DNA of 64,000 bases from Chitinophagaceae bacterium 26-R-25 (GCA_029906195.1 JARWSJ010000003.1:248001-312000), one strand, 5' to 3'. Counted from the stretch's first letter, positions 1-8,272 are shown. Notes: generated by a model not told the origin, from the sequence alone. Program-made: numbers and translations.

Positions 1-1
1 T

Positions 2-904
2 GCTTCTCCCACCGATACGCCTATCAAAATGGGTGAGCTAATTGAATGGTTTAGGTCTGAAGAAGAGAAAGGTGAAATGCATCCTGTGCAATTAGCGGCA
101 GTTTTCCACTACAAGTTTGTATGTATTCACCCTTTTGACGACGGCAATGGCCGCATATCACGGCTTTTGATGAACTATGTGTTGCTAAAAAATGATCTGC
201 CACCAGTTATCATAAAATCAGACGATAAGCGAAATTATTTGCAGGCGTTGCATTTGGCTGATATTGGAGATTTGAATGCGTTTGTTGATTATGTAGCTGA
301 GCAATTGGGGTGGAGTTTGGAAATAAGTATCAAAGCCGCAAAAGGAGACAGCGTGGATGAGGACGGAGATTTGGATAAGAAACTTTCCTTGCTTAAAAAA
401 CAACTTAGAAACAAAAGCGAAGACGATGTCGTATTGAAATATAGTTCTGAAACTTACAAGCAAACGATTGATGAAATCATACTTCCACTATTAGGATATT
501 GGGAAACCGAATTACAAAAGTTTGATTCACTTATTCTGGATAGAAATATGATACTAACTGTGGAGTTTTTAGATCGCAAAAGAGTTGCGTCTGGGGTTAA
601 CAATGAAGGCCTACAGAGAATTCTTTACGATACTGACAGAGGTTTGCCAAAGAAGCTTTTAGTTAACAGCACTTTGAAGGGATTGCGAAATATAGACAAT
701 TCGATATCAGTAAACGGAGGTGAACTTACCGTTGATTTTTTTGGAAACTCCTATGAAATAAAAACTAATCAACAGGAAAAAGGTTTGAATAGACTCTATC
801 ACCAACACCTTGACGACGACGAAATTAAAGGTATTATTCAACCCCTCACAAATAAGTTGTTCAACATTGTTGAAGAAACAATAGCCAATAACAAGAAGAT
901 TTAA
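2..904 (+). CDS. Fic/DOC-family protein, 5' end cut by window edge
   Basis: The frame is open from base 2, and ATG 29 lies inside the gene, so the true start is probably outside the window. Counting from ATG 29, the Fic motif HPFDDGNGR lies at residues 34-42. It holds the catalytic His34 and the nucleotide-phosphate-binding loop, so the core AMP- or phosphoryl-transfer fold looks intact. The roughly 180 residues after the Fic core are polar and not recognised; no clear winged helix is visible. An N-terminal inhibitory helix, if present, lies upstream of the window. The stop is only 5 bp before the KS-like gene, so it is probably cotranscribed with the pigment cluster although Fic proteins have no known role there. 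Target protein unknown. Confidence 0.85.
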   Translation, partial: ASPTDTPIKMGELIEWFRSEEEKGEMHPVQLAAVFHYKFVCIHPFDDGNGRISRLLMNYVLLKNDLPPVIIKSDDKRNYLQALHLADIGDLNAFVDYVAEQLGWSLEISIKAAKGDSVDEDGDLDKKLSLLKKQLRNKSEDDVVLKYSSETYKQTIDEIILPLLGYWETELQKFDSLILDRNMILTVEFLDRKRVASGVNNEGLQRILYDTDRGLPKKLLVNSTLKGLRNIDNSISVNGGELTVDFFGNSYEIKTNQQEKGLNRLYHQHLDDDEIKGIIQPLTNKLFNIVEETIANNKKI

Positions 905-909
905 TTTCA

Positions 910-1944
910 ATGTACATACAAGCCCTCGGCAACATATCACCACAAACAGATTTCAATCAACTTCAGCAAAAAGTTGACTACACAAGCAATCATTTGAAAG
1001 CTGCGGATGCGGATATTACAGAATTCGTAAACCCGAACATTGCAAGACGCATGGGCCGCATCATTAAAATGGGCGTTGCTGCTGCAATGGCATGTATGAA
1101 AGAGGCTGGTCTTGATAAGCCTGACGCTATTACAATGGGAACCGCCTATGGTTGCCTGGAAGATACTGGGGTGTTTTTGAAAAAACTGGTGGAGCAAAAT
1201 GAAACAATGCTTACGCCGACAAACTTCATCCAATCCACGCACAACACGGTTTCCGGACAAATTGCCCTGCTGCTGAAAACACATTGCTACAACAACACAT
1301 TTGTGCACCGCGGTTTTTCTTTTGAAAGCGCATTGCAGGATGCCATTATGCTGATGAATGAAAACGATGCAGCGCATGTGCTGGTTGGCGCGGCAGATGA
1401 AATTACCGATGCGAGCCATAAAATCCTGAGCCGCTTTGACTTGTATAAAAAAGACCTTGCAAACTCCGAAGAGTTATTTACTCAACATACAAAAGGAACA
1501 ATCGCCGGCGAGGGCAGTGTTTTTTTCATGATGAATAAGAACGCTTCTGAAAAAGATTATGCATTACTGAAAGACGTTACGACTTTTTATAAACCCATCG
1601 GTAACCATGCCATCACAGATCGCATCAATAAGTTTCTTTCTTTAAACGGATTGTCGATAAATGATATTGATGTAGTGATCAACGGGAAAAATGGTGATGA
1701 GCAGAACGACAGGGTGTACGAGCAATTAGAAGAAAATATTTTGTCGGGGAAAACCAGCATCACTTACAAACAATGGTGCGGAGAATTTCCCACTTCAAGT
1801 GCTTATGCATTGTGGCTTGCGGCGAATATTGCAAAGCATCAACAATTGCCTGCAGATAAAACAAACAGATCGATAAAGCACATTCTTGTTTACAACCATT
1901 ATCAAAATATTCATCATTCCCTACAACTCGTAACCGCGTGCTAA
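910..1944 (+). CDS. beta-ketoacyl synthase-like protein (chain-length-factor type), flexirubin-type cluster
   Basis: 344 aa with a thiolase-fold ketosynthase N-terminal pattern: NTVSGQIALLL corresponds to the conserved stretch just before the nucleophile. At the nucleophile position, where active enzymes have TACxxG, this protein reads VHRGFSFES, so the catalytic Cys is absent. That suggests a non-condensing partner, like a chain-length factor, for a KS encoded elsewhere in the pigment cluster. It is shorter than FabF (about 410 aa). Neighbours (NodB deacetylase, LolA, lipoprotein, hotdog dehydratase) match the known tail of Bacteroidota flexirubin/aryl-polyene clusters. The start follows the Fic stop closely, and the stop overlaps the GTG of the next gene, indicating translational coupling. 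Confidence 0.8.
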   Translation: MYIQALGNISPQTDFNQLQQKVDYTSNHLKAADADITEFVNPNIARRMGRIIKMGVAAAMACMKEAGLDKPDAITMGTAYGCLEDTGVFLKKLVEQNETMLTPTNFIQSTHNTVSGQIALLLKTHCYNNTFVHRGFSFESALQDAIMLMNENDAAHVLVGAADEITDASHKILSRFDLYKKDLANSEELFTQHTKGTIAGEGSVFFMMNKNASEKDYALLKDVTTFYKPIGNHAITDRINKFLSLNGLSINDIDVVINGKNGDEQNDRVYEQLEENILSGKTSITYKQWCGEFPTSSAYALWLAANIAKHQQLPADKTNRSIKHILVYNHYQNIHHSLQLVTAC

Positions 1945-2711
1945 ACTTTAGAAATACGAACAATTTTTTCATTTTGGTATTGGCTGCGTTGGTGTATCTG
2001 CATACGAAGTATGGAATGCCGTGGTATGTTTACGCTTTGCTGTTTGTTGTTTACTCGTTGATATTGTTTTATGGATCTTACTATGTGGGCTCCAATTTCT
2101 ATTTGAAAACAATTTGTGATGGCGATGGCACCAAAAAGCAAATCGCTTTAACCTTTGATGATGGCCCAGCGGTGGAATATACACCCGCCATATTGGATAT
2201 ATTGAAATCGCACAGTGTTCCCGGAGCATTTTTTTGCATTGGAAATAGGATTGCAGGAAATGAAATGCTGCTGAAACGCATTCATGACGAAGGGCACATC
2301 ATCGGCAATCACAGTTACTCACACGGTTTTTGGTTTGATATGCTGATGGCTCCTCAAATGCAGGCAGACATTGAACAAATGAATGCTGAAATACAAAGAG
2401 CCATTGGACTTAAACCAAGGCTGTTCCGTCCGCCGTACGGTGTAACCACGCCGCCAATGAACAAGGCTTTAAAGCGTGGCAATTTTAAAGCGATCGGCTG
2501 GAACATCCGCTCGCTCGACACGGTGATAAAAGAAGAAGTTAAATTGCTGGGAAAGCTGCAGCAATTATTAAAACCCGGCGCCATTGTTTTACTTCACGAC
2601 ACAAGTAAAACTACCTTTGCGGTGTTGCCCCAATTCATTGACTTTGCAAAACAGCAGGGATATGAATTTGTAAGGCTCGATAAAATGATCAATGAAGAAG
2701 CATATGCATAA
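1938..2711 (+). CDS. polysaccharide deacetylase family protein (NodB fold)
   Basis: 257 aa, GTG start overlapping the previous stop by 7 bp. Two hydrophobic segments near residues 10-25 and 30-47 anchor it in the inner membrane. The carbohydrate-esterase-4 motifs are present: TFDDGP at 72-77 (catalytic base and metal Asp), HSYSH at 125-129 (metal His pair), RPPYG, and LLHD near the C-terminus. The fold normally removes N-acetyl groups from glycans, but this gene sits in a flexirubin-type cluster, where such a gene is regularly found and where its substrate is not established. Overlaps the LolA-like gene by 20 bp, so it is part of one tight operon. Confidence 0.88.
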   Translation: MLNFRNTNNFFILVLAALVYLHTKYGMPWYVYALLFVVYSLILFYGSYYVGSNFYLKTICDGDGTKKQIALTFDDGPAVEYTPAILDILKSHSVPGAFFCIGNRIAGNEMLLKRIHDEGHIIGNHSYSHGFWFDMLMAPQMQADIEQMNAEIQRAIGLKPRLFRPPYGVTTPPMNKALKRGNFKAIGWNIRSLDTVIKEEVKLLGKLQQLLKPGAIVLLHDTSKTTFAVLPQFIDFAKQQGYEFVRLDKMINEEAYA

Positions 2712-3339
2712 ATATTTTTTTCTCATAGCAGGGTTTTTTATTTCACTTGCGGCTTCGGCGCAATATGCGGGCTATAAAGCCGTGACAGATATTGCTTCGT
2801 TCAAGCAACAATTTGCCGCAGCGGCGCAAAAAACGCAAAGCATAAAAAGTGATTTTATACAGGAGAAAAACCTGAGCATGCTCTCCGAAAAAATAACCTC
2901 CAAAGGAAAATTTTATTTCAAAAAAGAGAATCTTGTGCGCATGGAGTACACGTCACCGTTTCAATACCTGATGATCATGAACGGTAGCACGGTGTATATT
3001 AAAGATGGACAGAAGGAAAATAAGATCTCTACAAAGTCCAACAAGCTATTCCAACAGATCAATAAAATAACCGTTGATTGTATACAGGGAACGGCTTTGG
3101 ACAACAAGGACTTTACCATGAAAGTCTTTGAAAGCGGCCAGAATTATTTGGTAGAATTGACGCCAACAAGCAAAAATCTGAAAGAGTTTTTCAAGAACAT
3201 CAACATGACGATCGCAAAAAAAGATTTCTCGGTTTCCAAAATTGACATGCTTGAACCTTCCGGAGATAACACTGCGATCAGTTTTATAAACAAGGAAATG
3301 AACACCAATCTTCCCGATGCGTTATTTACTATTAAGTAG
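2692..3339 (+). CDS. LolA-like outer-membrane lipoprotein carrier
   Basis: 215 aa with signal peptide ending near ASAQ; ATG 2692 and ATG 2704 are both possible starts. The body has the LolA pattern, for example QSIKSDFIQEKNLSMLSEK followed by KGKFYFKKENLVRMEY, the incomplete beta-barrel that binds acyl chains. The single LolA for lipoproteins is normally elsewhere; copies within aryl-polyene or flexirubin clusters are thought to carry the pigment lipid across the periplasm, which is the inferred role here. Overlaps both neighbours. Confidence 0.85.
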   Translation: MKKHMHKYFFLIAGFFISLAASAQYAGYKAVTDIASFKQQFAAAAQKTQSIKSDFIQEKNLSMLSEKITSKGKFYFKKENLVRMEYTSPFQYLMIMNGSTVYIKDGQKENKISTKSNKLFQQINKITVDCIQGTALDNKDFTMKVFESGQNYLVELTPTSKNLKEFFKNINMTIAKKDFSVSKIDMLEPSGDNTAISFINKEMNTNLPDALFTIK

Positions 3340-3940
3340 TTTTTTCTGCCTATTGTTTGCGTGCAAATCTTCCTACAAAAGTTTGCAAAGTAGCCCTGAT
3401 AATGCAACAGGCTGTGTTCAAAAGTTTACGCCGCAATTTAAAAGAGTGCTGTATAAAACGCAGGTAGATGTTGTGGGCAAACATTTAAGTGGCATTTTGC
3501 TCATCAAGCAGATGCCGGATAGCAGCACACGCATTTTATTTTCCAACGAAATGGGCTTTAAATTTTTTGATTTTGAATGGAAAAAAGACGGCGCATTCAC
3601 TGCTCATTATGTCTTTGATAAAATGAATAAGAAAGCAGTGATCAAAACGCTGCGAAAGGATTTCGAACTCGTGCTGATGAACACGCTGACCTGGCAGAGC
3701 GAAAAACTTTTTACACAAGACAGCGCGGTTTATCATCGATTCACGGCTGCCAAAGGCTACAACTACTACATTACCGATCCTCTCTGCGAGAAATTGCTTC
3801 GCATAGAAAACGCCTCCAGCCGCAAAACCATCTTATCTATTATTATGAAAGACTACGAGAACGGGGTGCCGGATACAATAGGTGTATCACATAAAATGTT
3901 CAGCTTCGAGATAGGATTGAAGAAGCTGAAGGACGAGTAG
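3317..3940 (+). CDS. lipoprotein of the flexirubin-type cluster, function unknown
   Basis: 207 aa. The N-terminus ends in lipobox LLFAC with Cys16, so it should be a lipoprotein. The rest is beta-rich with repeated aromatic residues and no catalytic motif that I recognise. It overlaps the LolA-like gene by 23 bp, and position in the operon suggests it works with LolA in delivering the pigment to the outer membrane. It might be a LolB-like acceptor (LolB is itself a lipoprotein of similar size), but that is inference from context only. Confidence 0.75.
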   Translation: MRYLLLSSFFCLLFACKSSYKSLQSSPDNATGCVQKFTPQFKRVLYKTQVDVVGKHLSGILLIKQMPDSSTRILFSNEMGFKFFDFEWKKDGAFTAHYVFDKMNKKAVIKTLRKDFELVLMNTLTWQSEKLFTQDSAVYHRFTAAKGYNYYITDPLCEKLLRIENASSRKTILSIIMKDYENGVPDTIGVSHKMFSFEIGLKKLKDE

Positions 3941-3947
3941 TTTTTTT

Positions 3948-3990
3948 AACCACAGAGGAATGGAGGTTTTTTACACAGAGGAAAATAGAG
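3948..3990 (+). repeat. CACAGAG-family repeat, solo arm
   Basis: ACCACAGAGGAATGGAGG, a T-run, then CACAGAGGAAAATAGAG. It matches the two arms of the palindromic element at 4456-4642 and the solo arm at 45427-45473. It lies just after the lipoprotein stop, upstream of the GxxExxY gene. Confidence 0.8.
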
Positions 3991-4060
3991 TTGTTTATAT
4001 TCCATTAGTTTGCCCCCAATATTTACCACGTTTATTTAAATAAAAAACGACAGGTAAATT

Positions 4061-4444
4061 ATGATTGAAAAGGAACTAACCCAGATCATTATCGGCGTTG
4101 CCATAGAAGTTCATAAAGCGTTGGGACCGGGCTTGCTTGAAAGCGCATACAAGGAATGCTTGTTTTATAAGCTCGGTCTGGCAGGGTTATGGGTGGAAAA
4201 AGAAGTTGCTATGCCTTTGAAATATGAGCAGGTCAAACTTGATTGCGGATATAGGATTGACATACTTGTTGAAAAATCGGTGGTGATTGAAGTGAAAAGC
4301 GTTGAATGTTTAAATGATATTCATCTGGCCCAAACACTCACGTACATGAAGCTTGGCAAATTCAGCACAGGGTTGTTGATCAACTTTAATGTACTCCTTC
4401 TCAAGAACGGCGTCAAAAGACTTATCAATGACGTTCCAAAGTAG
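4061..4444 (+). CDS. GxxExxY protein (PD-(D/E)XK nuclease fold)
   Basis: 127 aa, the usual length of the family. The signature GPGLLESAY gives the family name. The segment YRIDILVEKSVVIEVKS carries the D...ExK pattern of the PD-(D/E)XK nuclease superfamily (Asp of RIDIL, then Glu and Lys of IEVKS). Family members are uncharacterised; DNA cleavage is a prediction. The gene interrupts the pigment operon between the lipoprotein and the dehydratase and is bracketed by CACAGAG repeats (upstream arm 3948-3990, palindrome 4456-4642), so it may have arrived as a small mobile unit. No transposase is present. Confidence 0.85.
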   Translation: MIEKELTQIIIGVAIEVHKALGPGLLESAYKECLFYKLGLAGLWVEKEVAMPLKYEQVKLDCGYRIDILVEKSVVIEVKSVECLNDIHLAQTLTYMKLGKFSTGLLINFNVLLLKNGVKRLINDVPK

Positions 4445-4455
4445 CAACCAGTTTC

Positions 4456-4642
4456 TTAAACCACGGAGGAAAGGAGGTTTTTTTCACAGAGATAAGGAGG
4501 CAGGAAATTATTAGTTGTGCGGCAACCCCCTACTATCAACCATTTCTCCTTGTCCTCTAAATTATAGTGACTTGCTATTTATTATGGTGTATTTTCTCCT
4601 TTTCTCTGTGAAAAAAACCTCCGTTCCTCTGTGGTTAATAAG
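4456..4642. repeat. CACAGAG-family palindromic element
   Basis: Two inverted arms of about 43 bp. The left arm (4457-4500) reads ACCACGGAGGAAAGGAGG, a T-run, CACAGAG; the right arm (4594-4639) is the near-exact reverse complement. The roughly 95-bp centre shows no gene. The open frame across 4515-4700 is only the repeat read through. Confidence 0.85.
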
Positions 4643-4736
4643 GCATTCATCCGTGGAGGGTTGTGAAATAAAGGCCATTAAAACCCTGTGGTTACAATAG
4701 TCTTTAAGGTTATCTTTACGCATAAACTGGACAGCG

Positions 4737-5129
4737 ATGATCTTACTCAACGACTTTTTTACCATACAACATCTGCATTCGGAACAGGAATTGATAACCG
4801 CCGATATTGAAATCAATCCGCAGCATAAAATATTTGAAGGGCATTTTCCCGGACAACCCGTTGTGCCTGGCGTTTGCATGATGCAAATAGTAAAAGAAGT
4901 TTTGGAAGATGCGCTTGACATAACCACCAATTTATCCAAAGCACTCGACCTGAAATTTCTGCTGGTGATCAATCCGCTTGAGACAAAAACTCTACAGGTA
5001 AAAATAAAGTATTCCCTTCCCGAAAACGATCTGTATTCGCTGCAGGCGGAACTAGTAAATGGCGACAAATGCTTCTTCAAATTCAAAGGAAGCTTTGTAA
5101 GGCAAAATGAACTCGCGGAAAGAAACTAG
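4737..5129 (+). CDS. 3-hydroxyacyl-ACP dehydratase-like hotdog protein
   Basis: 130 aa single hotdog domain. GHFPGQPVVPGVCMMQ matches the FabZ active-site helix with catalytic His retained, but the usual catalytic Glu on the following helix reads Gln. Dehydratases of this type occur in flexirubin and aryl-polyene clusters, where they remove water from the growing polyene acyl-ACP. It is the last gene on this strand. Its TAG stop (5127-5129) is also the first three bases of the nonamer palindrome that follows. Confidence 0.8.
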   Translation: MILLNDFFTIQHLHSEQELITADIEINPQHKIFEGHFPGQPVVPGVCMMQIVKEVLEDALDITTNLSKALDLKFLLVINPLETKTLQVKIKYSLPENDLYSLQAELVNGDKCFFKFKGSFVRQNELAERN

Positions 5130-5266
5130 AGACGGGAACGAAGATTTTCATGATTGTCATGATTTTTTATGATCTTTTTTTAAGGAGTCAATGAAGATTG
5201 AAATCAAATACTAAAATATCTTGACAAATCATGACAATCATGAAGATCTGCGTTCTATTCTCGCTA
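5127..5266. repeat. nonamer-arm palindromic element, copy 1
   Basis: Inverted arms GAACGAAGATTTTCATGATT... and ...AATCATGAAGATCTGCGTTC with an approximate 9-bp unit (AATCTTGAC / AATCATGAA / AATCTGCGT) and a roughly 40-bp centre. Both ends read TAG outward, and these are the stop codons of the two convergent flanking genes. Further copies at 5658-5797 and 63764-63881. Confidence 0.88.
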
Positions 5267-5560
5267 TCCTTCGGTTTTTAATATTTCGCGGTAGGAGCTT
5301 ATCACATGTTGTTTGAACTGCTCGTACCATTTTTGCCAGTCCTTCTCACCCATGCCGGATTGAAGTCCCTTTTCATACGATGCGAGAGAATCAAATTCAG
5401 CTTCGAATACAAGCCGATAAGAGTCGCCGGTAAAATCGGTCAGCATCCTCATCGATTTAGCATTGGGAATGAAATCCTTTCCCTGAACGTCTTTCAGTAA
5501 AGCTTTGACATCTTTATAATGTCCGAATTTCAAACGGAAAATATCACGAACTACGTACAT
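5264..5560 (-). CDS. NIPSNAP-like small protein (dimeric alpha/beta-barrel)
   Basis: 98 aa from the chosen ATG at 5560 (MYVVRDIFRLKFG). The longer frame to 5605 would lie across a near-consensus -7 box on the minus strand (5602-5609), so the inner start is preferred. REIFRLKFG-like start, RLVFEAEFDSLASYEKGL and a final amphipathic helix match the ferredoxin-like dimeric barrel of NIPSNAP/EthD-type proteins. Catalytic role unknown. It lies between two copies of the nonamer palindrome and shares no operon with its neighbours. Confidence 0.65.
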   Translation of the reverse strand: MYVVRDIFRLKFGHYKDVKALLKDVQGKDFIPNAKSMRMLTDFTGDSYRLVFEAEFDSLASYEKGLQSGMGEKDWQKWYEQFKQHVISSYREILKTEG

Positions 5561-5657
5561 AAACAGGAATTTTAAAGTGAATAAAATATTCCTGTACGGA
5601 GCCAAGGTAAAGTAGAAATGGATAAAGGGGAATTTGAACTTTATGTTGACGATGTAA

Positions 5658-5797
5658 AGCTAGAGAAAGGAACACAGATTTTCATGATTGTCATGATTTT
5701 TATGATCTTATTTTGGACAGACTACTCTGAATTCTATTTCAAAAAAAATCTTGACAAATCTTGACAATCATGAAAATCTGCGTTCCGGCTTTCTCTA
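5658..5797. repeat. nonamer-arm palindromic element, copy 2
   Basis: Ends TAGAGAAAG...CTTTCTCTA are perfect inverted termini. The inner arms CAGATTTTCATGATTGTCA / TTGACAATCATGAAAATCTG repeat the 9-bp unit. The right terminus provides the TAG stop of the E1 gene (5795-5797, minus strand). The centre is about 35 bp, with no gene. Confidence 0.88.
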
Positions 5798-7792
5798 AAA
5801 CTTCATCAGCTTTTGCACAGCCTCATCCAGCCTGGATTTTGCGAGGAAGTTGTTTTCGAGTTCCTTATTGAAGGGAATTGGCGTATCAAGCGACGCACAT
5901 CGCATCACTGGCGCATCGAGCCATTTAAAACAATGCTCAGCGATCCACGCGGCAATTTCTCCACCAATACCACCGGTCAAAGAATCTTCATGCAGGATCA
6001 ACACCTTTCCTGTTTTCTTAACCGCGTTGCGAATGGCATCATAGTCAAGCGGCAACAGCGTTCGCAGGTCAGTGATATCAATAGACAAATGACTTTGCGC
6101 GGCATATTCCAACGCCCAATGTACACCCAAACCATAAGTGATGATGCTGATGCCCTCGCCATCCCTTACGTGAAATGCTTTGCCTATTTCAACCTCGTAA
6201 TACTCTTCAGGCACTTTGCCGGAAATGCTTCTATACAGTGCTTTGTGCTCAAAAAATAGAATGGGATTTGGGTCATTGATTGCAGCAGTCAGCAGCCCTT
6301 TCGCATCAAACGGATTGGAAGGATACACAATTTTCAAACCCGGTACGTGTGTAAACCATGCCTCGTTGCTTTGCGAGTGAAAAGGTCCTGCACCCACACC
6401 GGCGCCGGTTGGCATGCGAATAACAACATCCGCGTTTTGCTGCCAGCGATAATAAATTTTTGCAAGATTGTTTACGATCTGGTTAAAGGCCATGGTAACA
6501 AAATCAGCAAACTGCATTTCTACGACAGATTTGTAACCCTCCAAACTCAGTCCCAACGCTGCTCCCACGATAGCGCTTTCGCAAATGGGTGTATTTCGTA
6601 TCCGGGCTTTGCCAAATTTCTCTACAAAGCCCTCAGTAATTTTAAATGCACCGCCATACTCGGCAATGTCCTGCCCCATGATGACAAGATTCTCATGCTT
6701 CTCAAGATTTTGCTCCAATGCCGATTGAATCGCATCAATAAAACGAAGTTCTTTTGATTGATCGTCCTCAACCGTGTTTTTTTCTAAAACAACCGCATCG
6801 CTAATAAAAGTGGTTGGGGCATAAACATCATTCAATTCAACAGCGGAATCAATTTTAAAATTTTCTGTAGGCTCTGCTTTGTGCAATTCCTCATCGATGT
6901 GTTCTTTCGTTTCTTTTTTTATCGCTTCAATTTGTGAGTAAGTCAACACGTCTTCCAACACTAGATACTCTTCATACTTTTTCACCGGATCTTTTTGGGC
7001 CCATTCTTCCAGCAAATGCGGCGGCACATATTTAATGCCGCTTGCTTCTTCATGCCCACGCATGCGGAAAGTCATGCATTCGATCAGGTAAGGCTTTTTG
7101 TGCTCAATGCAATATTCACGCACACCTTTGATGGTGTCATAAACCGCCAGTAAATTATTGCCGTCAATCTGTACACCCTCCATTCCATACCCCTTCGCTT
7201 TGTCAACAATGCTTTGGCAGCGGAACTGTTCGTGCACCGGAGTGCTCAAACCATAGCCATTATTTTCAACCAGGAAAATAACGGGCAGGTCCCACACCGC
7301 AGCCAGATTCAATGCTTCGTGAAAATCACCTTCGCTGGTGCCTCCCTCGCCACTGAATGCAAGCGCCACTTTGTTTTCATTCTTTAAAACATGCGCCAAA
7401 GCCACCCCATCTGCCACCGCGAGTTGCGGTCCCAAATGCGAGATCATACCACAAATGTGATGCTCTTTGCTGCCAAAATGGAAACTTCTCTCGCGGCCAT
7501 TGCTGTAGCCTTCTTTATTGCCCTGCCATTGCATAAACAACCTATGCAGTGGCATATTTCGCGTGGTGAAAACACCAAGGTTTCTATGCAGCGGCATGAT
7601 CCATTCATCTTGCTGCAAAGCCAGCGCGGCACCCACGGCAATTGCTTCCTGACCTATGCCACTGAACCATTTGCTAATTTTTCCCTGACGCAATAACAGC
7701 AACATTTTCTCCTCGATCATTCGTGGAAGTAAAATGCTTTTGTAAAAACTGATCAGTTGCTCGTTGGAAAGATCCTTTCTGTGGAAATTCAT
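5795..7792 (-). CDS. 2-oxo acid dehydrogenase E1, fused alpha and beta subunits
   Basis: 665 aa. Residues 1 to about 330 are the E1 alpha part with the thiamine diphosphate motif GEGGTSEGDFHEALN...NNGYGLS. Residues about 345-665 are the E1 beta part (GQDIAEYGGAF, ESAIVGAALG, MQFADF, RMPTGAGVGAG). It decarboxylates a 2-oxo acid and acylates the lipoyl group of E2. Pyruvate and branched-chain 2-oxo acids are both possible; the fused form is common in Bacteroidota. No E2 or E3 gene lies nearby. The first motif Asp is Glu (GEG rather than GDG), a frequent variant. Confidence 0.92.
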   Translation of the reverse strand: MNFHRKDLSNEQLISFYKSILLPRMIEEKMLLLLRQGKISKWFSGIGQEAIAVGAALALQQDEWIMPLHRNLGVFTTRNMPLHRLFMQWQGNKEGYSNGRERSFHFGSKEHHICGMISHLGPQLAVADGVALAHVLKNENKVALAFSGEGGTSEGDFHEALNLAAVWDLPVIFLVENNGYGLSTPVHEQFRCQSIVDKAKGYGMEGVQIDGNNLLAVYDTIKGVREYCIEHKKPYLIECMTFRMRGHEEASGIKYVPPHLLEEWAQKDPVKKYEEYLVLEDVLTYSQIEAIKKETKEHIDEELHKAEPTENFKIDSAVELNDVYAPTTFISDAVVLEKNTVEDDQSKELRFIDAIQSALEQNLEKHENLVIMGQDIAEYGGAFKITEGFVEKFGKARIRNTPICESAIVGAALGLSLEGYKSVVEMQFADFVTMAFNQIVNNLAKIYYRWQQNADVVIRMPTGAGVGAGPFHSQSNEAWFTHVPGLKIVYPSNPFDAKGLLTAAINDPNPILFFEHKALYRSISGKVPEEYYEVEIGKAFHVRDGEGISIITYGLGVHWALEYAAQSHLSIDITDLRTLLPLDYDAIRNAVKKTGKVLILHEDSLTGGIGGEIAAWIAEHCFKWLDAPVMRCASLDTPIPFNKELENNFLAKSRLDEAVQKLMKF

Positions 7793-7813
7793 GATGGAAT
7801 GTTTTGAGTGGTG

Positions 7814-7933
7814 GCGGGTCGTGGGGCGTGAATAGTGAATGGAGAACCGTGAATCAAAGTCGCCAATGAAACGTAGAGCAAAGCTGTTGAGCAGACTCCC
7901 ATTTCACGGTTCACGATTGACCGTTCCCGACTA
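7814..7933. repeat. heptamer-arm palindromic element (CGTGAAT units)
   Basis: Left arm CGTGAAT AGTGAAT GGAGAAC CGTGAAT; right arm, reverse-complemented, CAAT CGTGAAC CGTGAAA. Clear 7-bp periodicity. It fills the whole gap, with the right arm ending in the stop codon of the 4-TM protein gene. Confidence 0.8.
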
Positions 7934-8272
7934 CTCATTTCTCGAAGGCCTGTAAAAAACAGAGGTAATCAGCGATAGCAGGAAGCTGAAGAGCAATGCC
8001 CACCAGAAACCATCTACTTTAAAGCCTGGAACAAATTTCGCCGCCATTAAAATGATGGCCGCATTGATTACAAACAAAAACAAACCAAAAGTAAAAATGG
8101 TTATCGGTAAAGTAAGAATGACAATGATTGGCTTTATAATGGCATTCAATATTCCCAAAACGATTGCTACTAAAAGTGCAGTAGTGAATTTATCAATGTG
8201 TACTCCTGATAAAATATAAGAAAGACCAAAAGCCACTACTGCGCTAATAATGATTCTCAGAATTAAGTTCAT
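7931..8272 (-). CDS. four-TM membrane protein, phage holin family 4 superfamily (YvlD-like)
   Basis: 113 aa, almost wholly hydrophobic, with four predicted transmembrane helices. The motif NAIIKPIIVILTLPITIFTFGLF is characteristic of the Phage_holin_4_2/YvlD family: small chromosomal proteins named after phage holins but usually not phage genes. There are no phage genes around it. Function in Bacteroidota is unknown; in other bacteria relatives respond to envelope stress. Confidence 0.85.
   Translation of the reverse strand: MNLILRIIISAVVAFGLSYILSGVHIDKFTTALLVAIVLGILNAIIKPIIVILTLPITIFTFGLFLFVINAAIILMAAKFVPGFKVDGFWWALLFSFLLSLITSVFYRPSRNE

Noticed and set aside
4515-4700. 61-aa frame next to the GxxExxY gene
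   Set aside because: It lies inside the CACAGAG palindrome, and its sequence is repeat-derived.
5127-5797. Composite transposon carrying the NIPSNAP-like gene between two nonamer elements
   Set aside because: No transposase, no target-site duplication that I can see, and the third copy at 63764 stands alone; independent insertions are simpler.
5813-6757. Antisense open frames opposite E1
   Set aside because: Shadow frames of the clearly coding E1 fusion; no family motif.
7931-8272. Prophage remnant, from the holin-like name
   Set aside because: The family is chromosomal in many phyla, and no phage structural, lysis or integrase gene is near.
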